Positions 20,115 through 31,526 of a stretch of 35,405 nt of DNA are shown here, piece by piece (position 1 is the stretch's first letter; each line of letters begins with the position of its first letter). The position numbers and the translations under genes are program-made. Under the pieces are notes generated by a model. It was not told where the DNA came from, ran no database searches, and worked only from the letters and a program-made list of their open reading frames with translations. Source of the DNA: Hofstenia miamia (lineage: Eukaryota > Xenacoelomorpha > Acoela); NCBI GenBank assembly GCA_004352715.1, contig SCFE01000072.1, positions 1,733,466-1,768,870 of the forward strand. The letters are read 5' to 3'.

Positions 20115-20553
20115 ATGGAAGTGAAATCAACTTAAACTTTAAAGTTCTTGCAAGTTCTTGCAAATTCCATGCTAATGCTTGAAAGCATATTTTAAGTGAT
20201 GTTAGCTATTCAAAAACATTTCGGTTGGTTCCTTAATGTATAAATTTGGAACAGTTTTATCCTAATTTACATAATTTTGCTGGAAATTTTGAATCCAAAT
20301 TCAATAGTTTAATATTCTGACAAAGGATTTTTTCAATTTTTTATCTCCCATGCAAAGTCTAAATTGTAGTAAAAATAATTATTTGTTATTGAAAACTAGA
20401 AAAATAAACTTATTTGTTCCACAGATGTACTTTAAATATGGAACCTAAAATGTTTCCTAATTTTGCCAACTCGAAAAATTTGCTTTCAAGCATTAGAATG
20501 GAATTTGCAAGAACTTGCAAGAACTTTAAAGTTTAAGTTGGTCTCACTTCCAT
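20115..20553. mobile_element. Inverted-repeat (foldback/MITE-like) element with 73-bp arms
   Basis: The left arm 20115-20187 and the reverse complement of 20481-20553 differ at only 3 of 73 positions. Both carry ACTTAAACTTTAAAGTTC and two tandem TTCTTGCAAG/A units. Weaker complementarity continues inward through AAACATTT and GGTTCC words, so the 293-bp centre may once have been part of longer arms. No convincing target-site duplication flanks it. The locus could form a long hairpin. Confidence 0.8.
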
Positions 20554-21306
20554 TGGTGGATACTCTAAGATCCAGACTTGTCTTAAAAAGTGAAATTCAA
20601 CAACTTATTACATTTTCTTTAGATTGGAAGGGGCAAAAAGGTACATATTTTACTGATATACAAATAATGATAAGTACCTTTAATGTTCATATTATAAAAT
20701 TTAGCAAAGTTTTTTCTGAAATTTCAATTTTAGGAGGGGGGAACTGCCCCTGCTTGCACCGCGACCACCTAACTACTAAACACAATTTGTCTTAAAGAAT
20801 TAATCGTGAGCCCGTTATGAGATTTAATGCTTCATCAATTTACATGGTTATTCCCCAGTGACCAATATAATTTGCGAAATACCATGAAATGCCAGCAATG
20901 TAACGTTATTCAACTGGGCATCATTGCTTGAGTTTAAGTGACTCATTACAAATCTGTTGATGGCTTGTAACCCTTTATATTCATCCAATTCTTCTGAGCC
21001 AAAATTATAAAGAACAGGTTTATACAGACTAAGGCCCTGTCAATATTTGGTGATACAATGGGTGCAATCGCGAAATGCCAACATTAACTTTAGTGCATTT
21101 TAGTTGTATGTAACTGATATCATCCAGAATATTAAAATAAGCTAATATAAACTAATCTCACCTGTAAACTCTTAAAGGTATTAAGCAACATAAAGTTTCT
21201 CTTTTTACAAAATGATGTCTTCAATTTGCTAAAAAAAAATTCAGTTGAACTTTGAAGTTTCCAACAAGCATGAATTGCAAACAAGAAAGATCTGAAAGAT
21301 TCCTTG
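20554..21306. other. Gene-free stretch with a small GC-rich patch at 20735-20775
   Basis: GGAGGGGGGAACTGCCCCTG followed by CTTGCACCGCG is an isolated GC-rich patch of the kind seen at DNA transposon ends. No partner end was found. The remainder is AT-rich without features. Confidence 0.45.
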
Positions 21307-21325
21307 ATATATATATATATATATA
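21307..21325. repeat. (TA)n microsatellite
   Basis: A short TA run directly before the first copy of the 424-bp duplication. Confidence 0.9.
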
Positions 21326-21747
21326 TTGAAAAATAAGTTTATAGGTTTTGTAGTCTCTAGAATTTACATATAGCAAATTTATAATAAAATTAGCATTGTA
21401 ATTATTGCTTGAAATATTTGAAAAACCAATTTTCATTCAAAATTTACAAAAACATTCAAATTTGAAATTCACTTAAATTATCAGCATACGAAGACCTATG
21501 ACTTATGAATTAAAAAATTGAATTTTGTTGGAAATGTCACATGCCCGAACAAAAGTAAAAATGTCAAAATTGTAATAAAGGTTAATGTTGTCTAGTTAGA
21601 AAATTAATGGTTTTAATACATATGCATACATATTTTAAAAATTTTAAGGTCAAAATTAAGTCAAAATATTACATTTGGGATAAGATAAAAATTGAAATTT
21701 ACTTTGAGGTCAAATTTTCGTCAATATATTTTTGATGACAATATATG
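21324..21747. repeat. 424-bp direct repeat, copy 1, ending at a single N
   Basis: Identical base for base to 21804-22227, offset exactly 480. It ends at the isolated ambiguous base 21748, after which a (TA)n run and 38 other bases lead to copy 2. Perfect identity over AT-rich non-coding DNA means either a very recent duplication or an unmerged assembly overlap. Confidence 0.97.
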
Positions 21748-21748
21748 N

Positions 21749-21803
21749 ATATATATATATATATATTACATTAATGCTTGGGCTAACTGGGATACCCGCG
21801 TGT
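21749..21803. repeat. (TA)n plus 37-bp spacer between duplicate copies
   Basis: An AT run (21749-21766) is followed by a short unique piece that includes GGGCTAACTGGGATACCCGC. Copy 1 lacks this piece between its own (TA)n and the repeat start, as expected if two alleles differ by a small insertion. Confidence 0.7.
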
Positions 21804-22227
21804 TATTGAAAAATAAGTTTATAGGTTTTGTAGTCTCTAGAATTTACATATAGCAAATTTATAATAAAATTAGCATTGTAATTATTGCTTGAAATATTTG
21901 AAAAACCAATTTTCATTCAAAATTTACAAAAACATTCAAATTTGAAATTCACTTAAATTATCAGCATACGAAGACCTATGACTTATGAATTAAAAAATTG
22001 AATTTTGTTGGAAATGTCACATGCCCGAACAAAAGTAAAAATGTCAAAATTGTAATAAAGGTTAATGTTGTCTAGTTAGAAAATTAATGGTTTTAATACA
22101 TATGCATACATATTTTAAAAATTTTAAGGTCAAAATTAAGTCAAAATATTACATTTGGGATAAGATAAAAATTGAAATTTACTTTGAGGTCAAATTTTCG
22201 TCAATATATTTTTGATGACAATATATG
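21804..22227. repeat. 424-bp direct repeat, copy 2
   Basis: Identical to 21324-21747, continuing at its right into AATAACTTTTTAAC where copy 1 meets an N. No coding content. Confidence 0.97.
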
Positions 22228-24540
22228 AATAACTTTTTAACAAGCTTTTAAAACAAAAAATTTAACAATGCATTTTAATAGCAGAGTATCTGAGAAAATT
22301 GATTTATTTTGCACATAATTATGTAAACAAAAGTATAAAGAGGGGGAAGCATCTACCTGTAAACCTAAGATTTCAATTCCAATTTGATTGGCTTTTAAAA
22401 ATATACATTTCTTGGTTACAAAAAACATCTGAAAATGTCACTACCAAATTTATAATAGCGATAAGTTAAACAAGTATTTAATTAATATTTTAATAATTTG
22501 CCATTTTTTTAAAAAATTTCACACATTGTTGAGAAATCAAGAATTACTATCAATGAGGCTGTCATTCAAATGTCGCAAGTCGCAAATTACTATGAAATGA
22601 ATTGGACATGTAAATGTCAATTTGGATGCTTGGCAGAAAATTGAAAACTATTATTTTATGTCTTAATGAATAATCGGTCCAATGTGCAATATTAGAAGTG
22701 AGTATTAACCCAGATTCAAAACAAGATATCTCTCATTGTGATAAATTAAACTTTACTTTATATAGTATAAAAATCAATAGTGAGCCAGTTTAAATATCTT
22801 TGAAGTTTTTTAACATTTTTGGTTGTGATAGAGAAACACAAACAGATGCTTGAAATTTTAAATTCAAACATGATTACAATTGCTGAAATCCAGCAATATG
22901 TCAAGAAAGTAGTGTGGTGTTCAAGCGACAATGAAAAAAAAAGAATTGGTAAGTGAATTGGTTCTCTCCACAGGTTCTTTTAATTTAATGGGCTAATTTT
23001 CTGCAAATGCTGCTTAGGTGCTGTTTCATTTGATCAGAAATTTTCCAATTTTTCCCATCATCTACATATAGATAGTACCGTTAATTAAATGATCTGTTTT
23101 GAACCCACTTGATGATCTGCTCTATGTAATGCAACATGCACATTATATGAGAAACATAAATAAATACGTTCGGTCTTCGCAAGAATGAAAATTCATCAAA
23201 AGTCAAAAGAAATGAATCACTTTCAATGCATTCTAAAATGAAATTTTTGAATCAGCATTTCTTGACATTCTCTGAGATTTATATAATTAATTGATTTATT
23301 GCAGCAAGCAAATTTTTCAATCAAAACATATTGATCTTACAAAAAGCGTTCATTTTTACGACAGCTTAGATAATTTCATTAAGGGAAATATTTGAATATT
23401 TTGAGAGGAGAAAGCCAAGACACTTGTTACAAATGACATAGCTATTCGTTCGATTAAATATACAACAAAAGCAAAAATATTCTGAAATAGAAAATAATAA
23501 TGGACATGTATTCAGTGCATTGAAATGTATCCCTTTTGTCGAGCATCGGTATTTTGTGCATCTTAACTGATCGTGTAAAAGTTTTTCGTGAATTTAAAAA
23601 TCGTGTTATCCATGTATTTTTCGTGTATTTAGAAACTAAATTTCAATTAACAAACTATTTATTTAATAAATGAAATTTAAACTAAAGCCTCCAAATTTTT
23701 TCAAATTTTTAGGAGAAACGCTACTAGATGTGAATTAGCAATCGGAAAGCAGCCCATGAGTTCTAAAAATCTAAATTTGTTAGATTCTGAATTTTACAAA
23801 TAGGACGAGCTAATGCTAGTAAAATATCAGAGTAAGATAAGCCCGTATTTTACTGTCCACACAAGATCGTGATGCTGTGGAACCTAATAATTGTAATCCA
23901 AGGAAGAAACCAGAAATTGTTTTGTTTTTAAAACTAAAATAATGTTAGTGTGGAAACTTTGGATGAAATGTGTAGACGTCTATGTCAACAAACGCAGCGT
24001 CACAAAGATGATTAATAACTGCATTTTACAATTTGCTGGACTGTTCAATGATAAATGCCTGGTTATTTGCAACAAAATTACTAGAAATAACATAAGTTGT
24101 CCCATATTAATGCTTGAACTTCGCATGTAATTTATTGAAGGAAATGAATGACGTATAGCTCGACAATACATGTTTTTCGTGTAGTATTCAGCTTTTTTCG
24201 TGCATCGGTATTTCGTGTATCGTTATTGAAAATTTCGTTTAAAATATCGTATATCGGTAATACATGTACACGTCAATGCACTTCATGTATTTTCAGAAAA
24301 AGCAATTTACAGTTGGAAATATTATTGGTATTTTTGAATTCTTTAAGTGCAAAATTAGTAATACTAAACTTAGAATTGTGTCTAAAATAACATTACTAAC
24401 AGATGTTCACATTGCAGCGCAGCACCTCAATGTTGAATAGAAAATCATTCATCAGATCTCAATCATGTGAATGACTTTAGTAGTGAAATAATTCAGTTTT
24501 CAAATTATTTATCAAATCTTGATGTTTTGACTAAGAGATT
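22228..24540. other. AT-rich stretch; degenerate TTCGTG/ATCGGTAT word clusters
   Basis: No gene recognised. Around 23540-23625 and 24170-24260 the words CATCGGTATTT, TTTTTCGTG and ATCGT recur in the same orientation, suggesting two diverged copies of one repeat or the subterminal regions of an old element of about 750 bp. Open frames between them have no recognisable motif. Confidence 0.4.
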
Positions 24541-25355
24541 TGCGCAGAGACATTTTTGTAAAGCGCACTGCACCGCAGCATAATTTTCCACCGCCTACCG
24601 CTCAGTTGCGCAGAAATTTTAGTCAAGTTAGGGCGGACATTTCATTACAGAGGCGGCCAAAGGCAATTATAATTAAATGATAGTGAAGAAGGTTATTTAT
24701 ATCGCTGCTGCAATATGCTACAGAATATAACATTGTAATTTTTACTGAAACTACTGAAGAAAATTTATCACATAAAATCGCAAACAATTTGAGTATTTTT
24801 TTAAAGAAAAAATACATTTAAGTTTTCTCTCAAACTAACTTTTGCTAATACTTTCGAAGAATAAAAGCTAAGTCAATTGACTCTTGGTTGCCATTGAAGC
24901 AAACGCTACCATTGAATTCATTGTTCATGTTTACAATGCAAAATGCTATAAGTACATGGAATATATCCTACTGTCAATAATTCACCTTTTGCACAATCAA
25001 ACTATTTAAAATTGTTTAAAAATCTTCACAGACAAATGCGTATTTTAAGCATCATTTTTTGATTTCATGCCATATTTCTATAACATAAAGCTTTCGAATC
25101 TATTTGCCTATTTACATAAATTTAAAAATTAAATTTTTGAATACAGATATAAAAATACATGTAGCACCAATAATTATAATGTATAAACATCTAATCCATT
25201 AGGATAATTCTCTATAAAATGAAAAGAAAACTGAAGAGGCATCACATTTTTAAAATTCAGAGCGGCGTTATTTCTATTTGGGGCGCCAGGCTGCTCCTAA
25301 TCTACGCCCTTGCTACCGCTGCCAAAATACAAATCTCACCGCGGTATATCGGAAA
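24541..25355. mobile_element. Older hAT-type end (ACCGC motifs), split by a later insertion
   Basis: Joining 24541-24602 to 25321-25355 gives one GC-rich stretch with repeated CACCGC/TACCGCT units (CACTGCACCGCAGC, CCACCGCCTACCGCT, CTCACCGCGG). Motif arrays of this kind are typical of hAT subterminal regions. It is interrupted exactly at the CTACCGCT duplication by the 710-bp element, so it was already present when that element arrived. Confidence 0.4.
24603..25312. mobile_element. Non-autonomous hAT-like element, 710 bp, with 8-bp duplication
   Basis: CTACCGCT occurs directly before (24595-24602) and directly after (25313-25320) this interval. The left end starts CAGTTGCGCAGA, and the reverse complement of the right end starts CAAGGGCGTAGA, 8 of 12 matching with CA and GCG.AGA conserved. 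Further in, GGGCGG, GGCGGCC and GGGGCGCC motifs sit near both ends. The interior is AT-rich with no transposase frame, so it would depend on a transposase made elsewhere. The surrounding ACCGC repeats slightly raise the chance that the duplication is coincidental. Confidence 0.55.
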
Positions 25356-26244
25356 GCTTAAGATTTAATTAAGTTTTACTGCTAAGGAAATGGAAATATA
25401 AATCATTTTATGGAATGGAAGTTTATTTAAATGCAATTTAAAAAGCACATTCTCAACGCTATAGATATTTTTTTAAAACACCTACATTATTTAATTTTAA
25501 ATTTTTACAGAAAAATTACAAAATATGTTAAAATAACCAAAATCTGTCGAAATTAAGCAAAGTAATGTGAATACAACGAAATTTTTTTTGATATAAAATG
25601 ATATAGGTTAAACATCACATTACTATATGGAACATTTGTAGCTTCCATGCGTAAATATGGAAGTTTTCAAGCAACATTTCAGCAATTTAAAGACTGGATA
25701 TGTTTGTGACATCCAACATTCATTACATACTTTGGTTCCAACTATATATATATATATATATATATAATATTATATTTTATACAGACAATACATAGCAATT
25801 TCTTATCGAATTTTTGGAGGCCTGCTTGTTTCGTTATTAAATTTGCATTGTTTCTCACTCAATGGATTGAAACGGTTACGAGGAATAACATATTACATTC
25901 GTTTCGATGCAGTTGTGTTTGTTTCTATCCATGATATGCATGCGAATCTATTGCTATTGCTATTAAAACATGAAGGATATTGCAGAAGCTTGACTATTGT
26001 TTAACCAAATTAAGATTAAAATACAATGGACTCAAAATCTAGGATCCGAGATCCGCAATTTGGCTTGCAAAGCATTTCTAGTGACAATTGGTAACTGAAA
26101 AATGACTTTGTAACACAATATGTATAGATGCCGACTTGCGAGTTTATTTTGAGAGTGAACAATAACAAATTAGGTTACGATCTTTCTCTCCGGGCTCCAT
26201 GTATTAAAAATTTTTAGCTGGCCCTCTTACAAATAATGTGGCCC
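25321..26244. other. AT-rich stretch with a (TA)n run at 25743-25766
   Basis: No gene recognised. The last 60 bases contain GGGCTCC and GGCCCTC/GGCCCC words, which may be the end of another DNA element abutting the next feature. Confidence 0.5.
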
Positions 26245-27455
26245 CAGTGTTGGAATCGGGTAAATTGGGTCGGGGTTGGATCGGGTTCGGTTGAGATCGG
26301 GTCGAAAAAAACAATTTTTTTCAAAATTATGATGATAATGTTCCATCATTGTAATATGCATATCTTCCCAAGGACGCTTCAGATTTTGGTTATTGAGTGT
26401 TTTTGAAATAAATTATTATCATTTTAATTAGTGATGATTTTAGAAACTCTTGTTGTAATTTTGCTAAGACATTTATTTGGCCCAGAGTTGTTAACAGACC
26501 GCGCTTTCAAGGCCGGGAAACTAAAAATAAAGCAGGCCTGGGCCTGGCCTGGGTATGAGATTTCTGCACAACAGGTATATATATACATTCTTTCTCTTCC
26601 ATTTCACTATTATATCAACTAATATATTCAATTGTAATATATTCTATTTTAGTACTTAAACGGCATTGGTTCCTACATTTATGGAAGCTTATATGATGTT
26701 CCTAAAATATCTAAAGAGAAAAAAAAGCAAATGAAAAACTTTCATGAGATTTCTAACTTTAAAATTTATAATATACAACTATAATGGATATTCCAAATAA
26801 TTTATTCATTATTATATATAACACAGCTGTTTTAGACGCAAGCTAAATGTGTAATTATATTAACACAATGCTTGACACCAAATGTTTTAAAAAAGTTCCA
26901 AGAGAAATCTTTAAAAGAAACATGCGCAAAACACAAATATGTATACACGTTTCTTTGGAAAATGATGCTCACCCGAGTCGTTGTAGAAGATCGTTATACA
27001 AATATATAATTTATTAAAACATCAACTTCATTAAATTGAAAATCTTACATTTTGTTGTAGAATTTGGAAAAAATGTGCTTTGCCATAGAGATCTTTGGAG
27101 AACAGCAGCTTCATCAGAACGGAAACTCGAAGGTGAAAATATCAGTTTATCAAAGAGCCGATCCCGACCCGATAAGAATATTCACGACCCGACCCGACAA
27201 TTTACTACCCGAACTCGACCCGACCCCAAATGTCGACCGTGATCCGCATTGTTTAACGGCTTGGATCCCTCTCTAATCAAACGATGAGTAACGACAGTCA
27301 TTTTCGCACTGGTATTACTTAGCGTTTTAGATATTTTTCAAATACTGCGTTGACTTACATTAGTAACGTTTTGCGTAATCAATTTAGGCTTTGAACCAAA
27401 TCCGATCCGACCCAAAACCCGAAATCGGGCCGGATTTAATCGGCTACCAGCTGTC
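26245..27455. mobile_element. Possible old hAT-like element with inverted GGGTCGG motif clusters
   Basis: The left side begins CAGTGTTGGAATCGGG and carries ATCGGGT, GGGTCGGGG and ATCGGGTTCGG units to 26304. The right side (27165-27240 and 27395-27440) carries the complementary words CCCGACC, ACCCGACCCGAC and CCGATCCGACCC. Mirrored arrays at both ends of about 1.2 kb suggest one decayed element. I found no matching 8-bp duplication. A third GC-rich patch inside (26483-26555, with CAGAGTTGTTAACAG and GGCCTGGGCCTGGCC) could be a nested end. No coding sequence is intact. Confidence 0.35.
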
Positions 27456-28670
27456 ACTCTTCAAAGGAAATCAACTGTCTGGAACTAAAATTGCTCTGTT
27501 TGCCCATTGTAAGGACTTGTTATGGGATAGATCCAAATTAATAACTGTCATAGTAAATTGAATTTTCACATATTGCGCACTGTCGCACTAATTTGAGCTG
27601 GCTTGATGTTTCCAATGAATAGTCAAAACATATTTTGTGCACAATATATATATATATGTATGCATATAAATTTAATATATATAATTGAATTGGGGGAATC
27701 TGAGAAATACTCATGTGCTCAAATGCTTAGCTTTCTGTTTGCATAATATATCAAGCCTGACTAAATACAAGATAAATCCAAAGTAATTTAATTCATTATC
27801 AAATAATTCCTGTACATAGTTTTTATATTCGAAAAATACAAACAATTAAACAATCAATATGTAACTGTCTTTGTAAATTTTGAATTTGTTTACATGTTCT
27901 TCGTCTGCCAATTATTATGCAATGTCACTACTTAATTAGATTAATGTTTCATCATCAATAATTTGTCAAGTGATTTTTTGACAATTGTATTAACATAACT
28001 GCTCTTAATTCAATTTACAGATTATTGATTTATAGACGAGCACTATTCAAAGAATAAAATAAAGCACAATTAATTGTTTTTAGTGTTGGTTTCCTTTTTC
28101 TGTTTCTATTTCCGTTTTGCCAATTATGACACATTATAGCTGACAAACAAATATATTCTAGCATCATTAGGGTTAGCATAAACATTGCTAAAACCAAGTT
28201 AGATCACTCTAAAAGACTAGCATCTACAATAGAGTAGGCAGAAAGAATCCATTCACCATTACATGCACTAGTTACTTGAGAAAAATGACAAGAGGTTTTC
28301 AGAAAAACATTGCAATTAAAAGCAATGGTGGGAATTCATAACAGATAATTGTACTACTACATAATTGAGTGAGTGAGAAGCAATTACAGCTGAAGCAATA
28401 CGAATATTCAATCAACAAAATATAGACCATTAGTGAACCAAAGCAACTAGACTCCAGAAAAAAGAGGTCTCATGCCTCTATGTAGAGTCCCAAGCTGACC
28501 TGCGGGGCAATGTAGCTCAGTAAGAACCCCTACTCTCCAAATAGGATCTAGTCATACATAATTAAGAGAGTTCTAATTACTAAAAATAAACAAATTATGT
28601 CATGAACAACATGACAATTAAATAATTCAAATAGCAGCCAATTATAGGTAGAAACAGTTTTTATGTACTC
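27456..28670. other. AT-rich stretch without a recognisable gene
   Basis: A short TA run lies at 27643-27656. At 28509-28519 GTAGCTCAGTA matches a tRNA A box, but no B box or cloverleaf follows. Confidence 0.5.
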
Positions 28671-28679
28671 CTACAGTAA

Positions 28680-30640
28680 TGATGTGGGGTGAAACTGTAG
28701 TGTAAGATTGTTCTGTGCTGCTAATGCCAATGAAGTCACACGCCCACCCAATGCAGTACTTGACAGGTTCTTAGTGTGATGGTTGCTGCAGCAAAAGTTT
28801 TGTATTCTCCAGTAATTTAAGAGTTCTGGTGTTGTCCCATTGAATGTTGGTGACATATTTTTCTCAAGTGAGGTAAGCAAGAATTTCTAGTTGTGTAGTA
28901 ATAGCTTTGCGGTATTTCATGCATTTTAGATCACAAATGGGTGCTGGAATAATAATTGACTCTCAGAGGCTGTTGATTTTATATTGGAATATATCATAGT
29001 ACATTCTGTATTGCTTTTGGCCTTCAAGCATAATCATAAGCGTCCTTTTTGCATTGATGTCACATGTGTGTGCAAATGAGGTATCCAACTTAGCATCTGG
29101 AAAGAAGAACTGAAACATTGACATTAGTGACTGATGATAAGTGGTTTTTTTGTATAGAAAGTTTATATTTTGTACCAAGTGTGATGGAATAGTTCAATTG
29201 TTTATGATCTATTTCAGGTAGTACTTCAAGATGACATCTTTTGTAGTGATTGCTTTATTTTTGAGAGAATGAGGAAGCAGGCAGTCTGCTGTTTTGGATA
29301 CAAAGCATTTTGATTTTGTCTTTTGAGTATGCTTTGCAAATGTGTTCATCTTGATACGTTTGATGTCTGAAATTTTTTAAGGTGTGAAATAAATAGGAGT
29401 TAGCTTTATATGATTATTATTTTCAATAATGTTTTGTTAAGTAGTAAATTTTGATCTGCAGCTCATACATATTTTGGTTGGGATATCACTCCTGTTTAGG
29501 ATAGTTTCTCATTCATAATCTGTTCAAGTTTAACTTTGATGTTTTGCAATAGTTGTATTGTGGATTTAGCTAAAAGGTGTTCTTCCTCTTCTAATGTTAA
29601 GGCTGGTTTTGGTTTTAAGTTAATGATGATATCAGCATGAAGTGGCCTTTAATGTTTGGAGTTTCTTCAGTGACATCAATTACACTGCATGAAATTTTTT
29701 GGTATGAGGTGCAAAGGTAGTTGAAATCCAGATTTTTTTCTCTGATGTTGTGATTTATACACCTCTGCAGTTATGAATGAGTACTGAGTGTGGTTCTGCC
29801 TAGAAGAATTTGAGTTGTTAGAAGAGAATGTGTGTCCAAATATTGGTGGAAATGACTTTCTGCTGAGTCCCCACATGTATTTGCAAGTATGTGGGTGCAG
29901 TATTTCTATGCTATTATTCTGTAGAATGATCAAAAGAAGTTCTTCATACTAGGCTATCCTTGTTGATAACATGTAAGATGTGTTTCTCCTAAGTTTTTGT
30001 AGGTTGTTGAACCTCCTTCAATGAATAGGATGTGATTGTTGTAGTTTGTAAGAGCCAGCTCTTCAGTTTTCTTGATAGTGGAGAGATAGCAATTTCAAAA
30101 CACGTCTTCAGAGCTAACTGTAATTTTTATTTTTGGTAATTGGAATGCTCAATGCGGGGTTTTCTGTTAGGAAAATAGCTATAATCCAAATTGCTGCTGT
30201 TGTATTGATTTCCAGTATCTGCTTGTCTGTAAAGATAGCTTTATGAAGTCCTCTTTGCAACTGTAATCTACAGCTTTGGTGATTTTATCAAAAAGTGATT
30301 CAATAGCAATGTTATAAGTTTGTGACAGAGACTCATGTAAAATCATGTACCCTCATTGATACCTCTATTTATGTCCATTATAAACCATTAGTATAGAGAG
30401 TAACTGTTTCATCTAATTGATCATCAGTAGTAATGACCCCTAAGCTGTTAGTATATCATGCATATAAATGAATATATCTGTAATATATCCCCAATTCATG
30501 CTAATGACTGACACTGTTATGTTTAGGTTTAACATGTGCTGATGACTTAAGCAGCTCTTCCTGAAGCAAAGCAATATTTCCTACAGCAGATGGATCACTT
30601 CAATGCTCTCTCTCCAATGTTTGTGGTTAACATAACTACC
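28680..30640 (-). pseudogene. Decayed, unrecognised coding-like region (3' part)
   Basis: On the minus strand several frames read as protein-like segments broken by stops and frame changes. From about 30630 to 30350 one frame gives NIALLQEELLKSSAHVKPKH and later LGVITTDDQLDETVTLYTNG. From about 30335 to 29643 another frame gives YNIAIESLFDKITKAVDYSC, ELALTNYNNHILFIEGGSTT, CGDSAESHFHQYLDTH and VIDVTEETPNIKG with about eight stops. Then LKPKPALTLEEEEHLLAKST follows in a third frame, and shorter pieces reach 28690. I do not recognise the family. The minus strand is poor in T and G, which lowers stop frequency, so part of this could be composition rather than coding. Confidence 0.35.
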
Positions 30641-31526
30641 AATTTAATACACAGAGCTAATGCATTGTACACAGTGAAATAACAATTAGAGTGTAAATGA
30701 ACTTTAGATAATTTAAATACACCATACATCTCCTTGTCTAGTTATTCAATACTAAGTTAACATCAGTTAACAAATATTCAGTAATTTTTCTTCATCAATA
30801 ACCAATGAATTTATCTTCCTTTGTCAAACACACAGGCATCAGATTAATAATTAGTTAAACAAATAAACAGCATATAAAATAAATCTAAGTTCATAATTAA
30901 GAACATTTGCATTAATCATTGCTCATTATAATCTGTGCGCATTCGAAATTTCACCAACTGGTAATTCAGAGATAACTAATAATGTATAAGTTAAATTTAA
31001 TAAGATGTTAAATAACTGATCTTCTTTTGCACTATCAATGTCCATCGCGTCATCACACCACCACCATTGCCATAAAGTTATTTAGCTACTTGAATTCATT
31101 TAGGTATCTGAATAAATTTATTACAATTAAAGAACAAATTAAACTCCACTAAAAGTTTATTGAGAATGAATTCTTTACAGCTTGAGATTTTGGGTAAATA
31201 ATTTTTGGTAGTACAATAAAAACACTAAAGTCATTTACAAGTCATTCACTAGTATTCTTTCAGCTAGGTGATTGATTTTAAGTTTCAAATGTCTGCTAAG
31301 ACTTGTTTTGGTTAAAAGCCAAGCAAATGACTTCTGACCAATCATATTTTTTGCCCTATTTTTCTGACTTGTTTATTACTTGATAATAATAAATTTAGAA
31401 ATCTAAATATCACTAAAATAATTTCAAATTTATATTGCACTCTATTCTTAATAAGAGAAAGCACCTTTAAGCTTGCACCTTTCTAACTTTGTTGTTGTGA
31501 GGCTAGAAAAGAATAATTTTAAGCTC
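30641..31526. other. A-rich block interrupting the skewed region
   Basis: Here A exceeds T on the plus strand and the G-over-C excess disappears, unlike both flanks. It may be an insertion into the older region or an intron. No repeat boundary or gene is visible. Confidence 0.4.

Noticed and set aside
20463-20795. 110-codon plus-strand open frame
   Set aside because: It opens with TTG, runs through the right arm of the inverted repeat and has no domain.
28503-28570. tRNA-like A box (GTAGCTCAGTA)
   Set aside because: No B box at the right distance and no cloverleaf arms; not enough for a tRNA or SINE.
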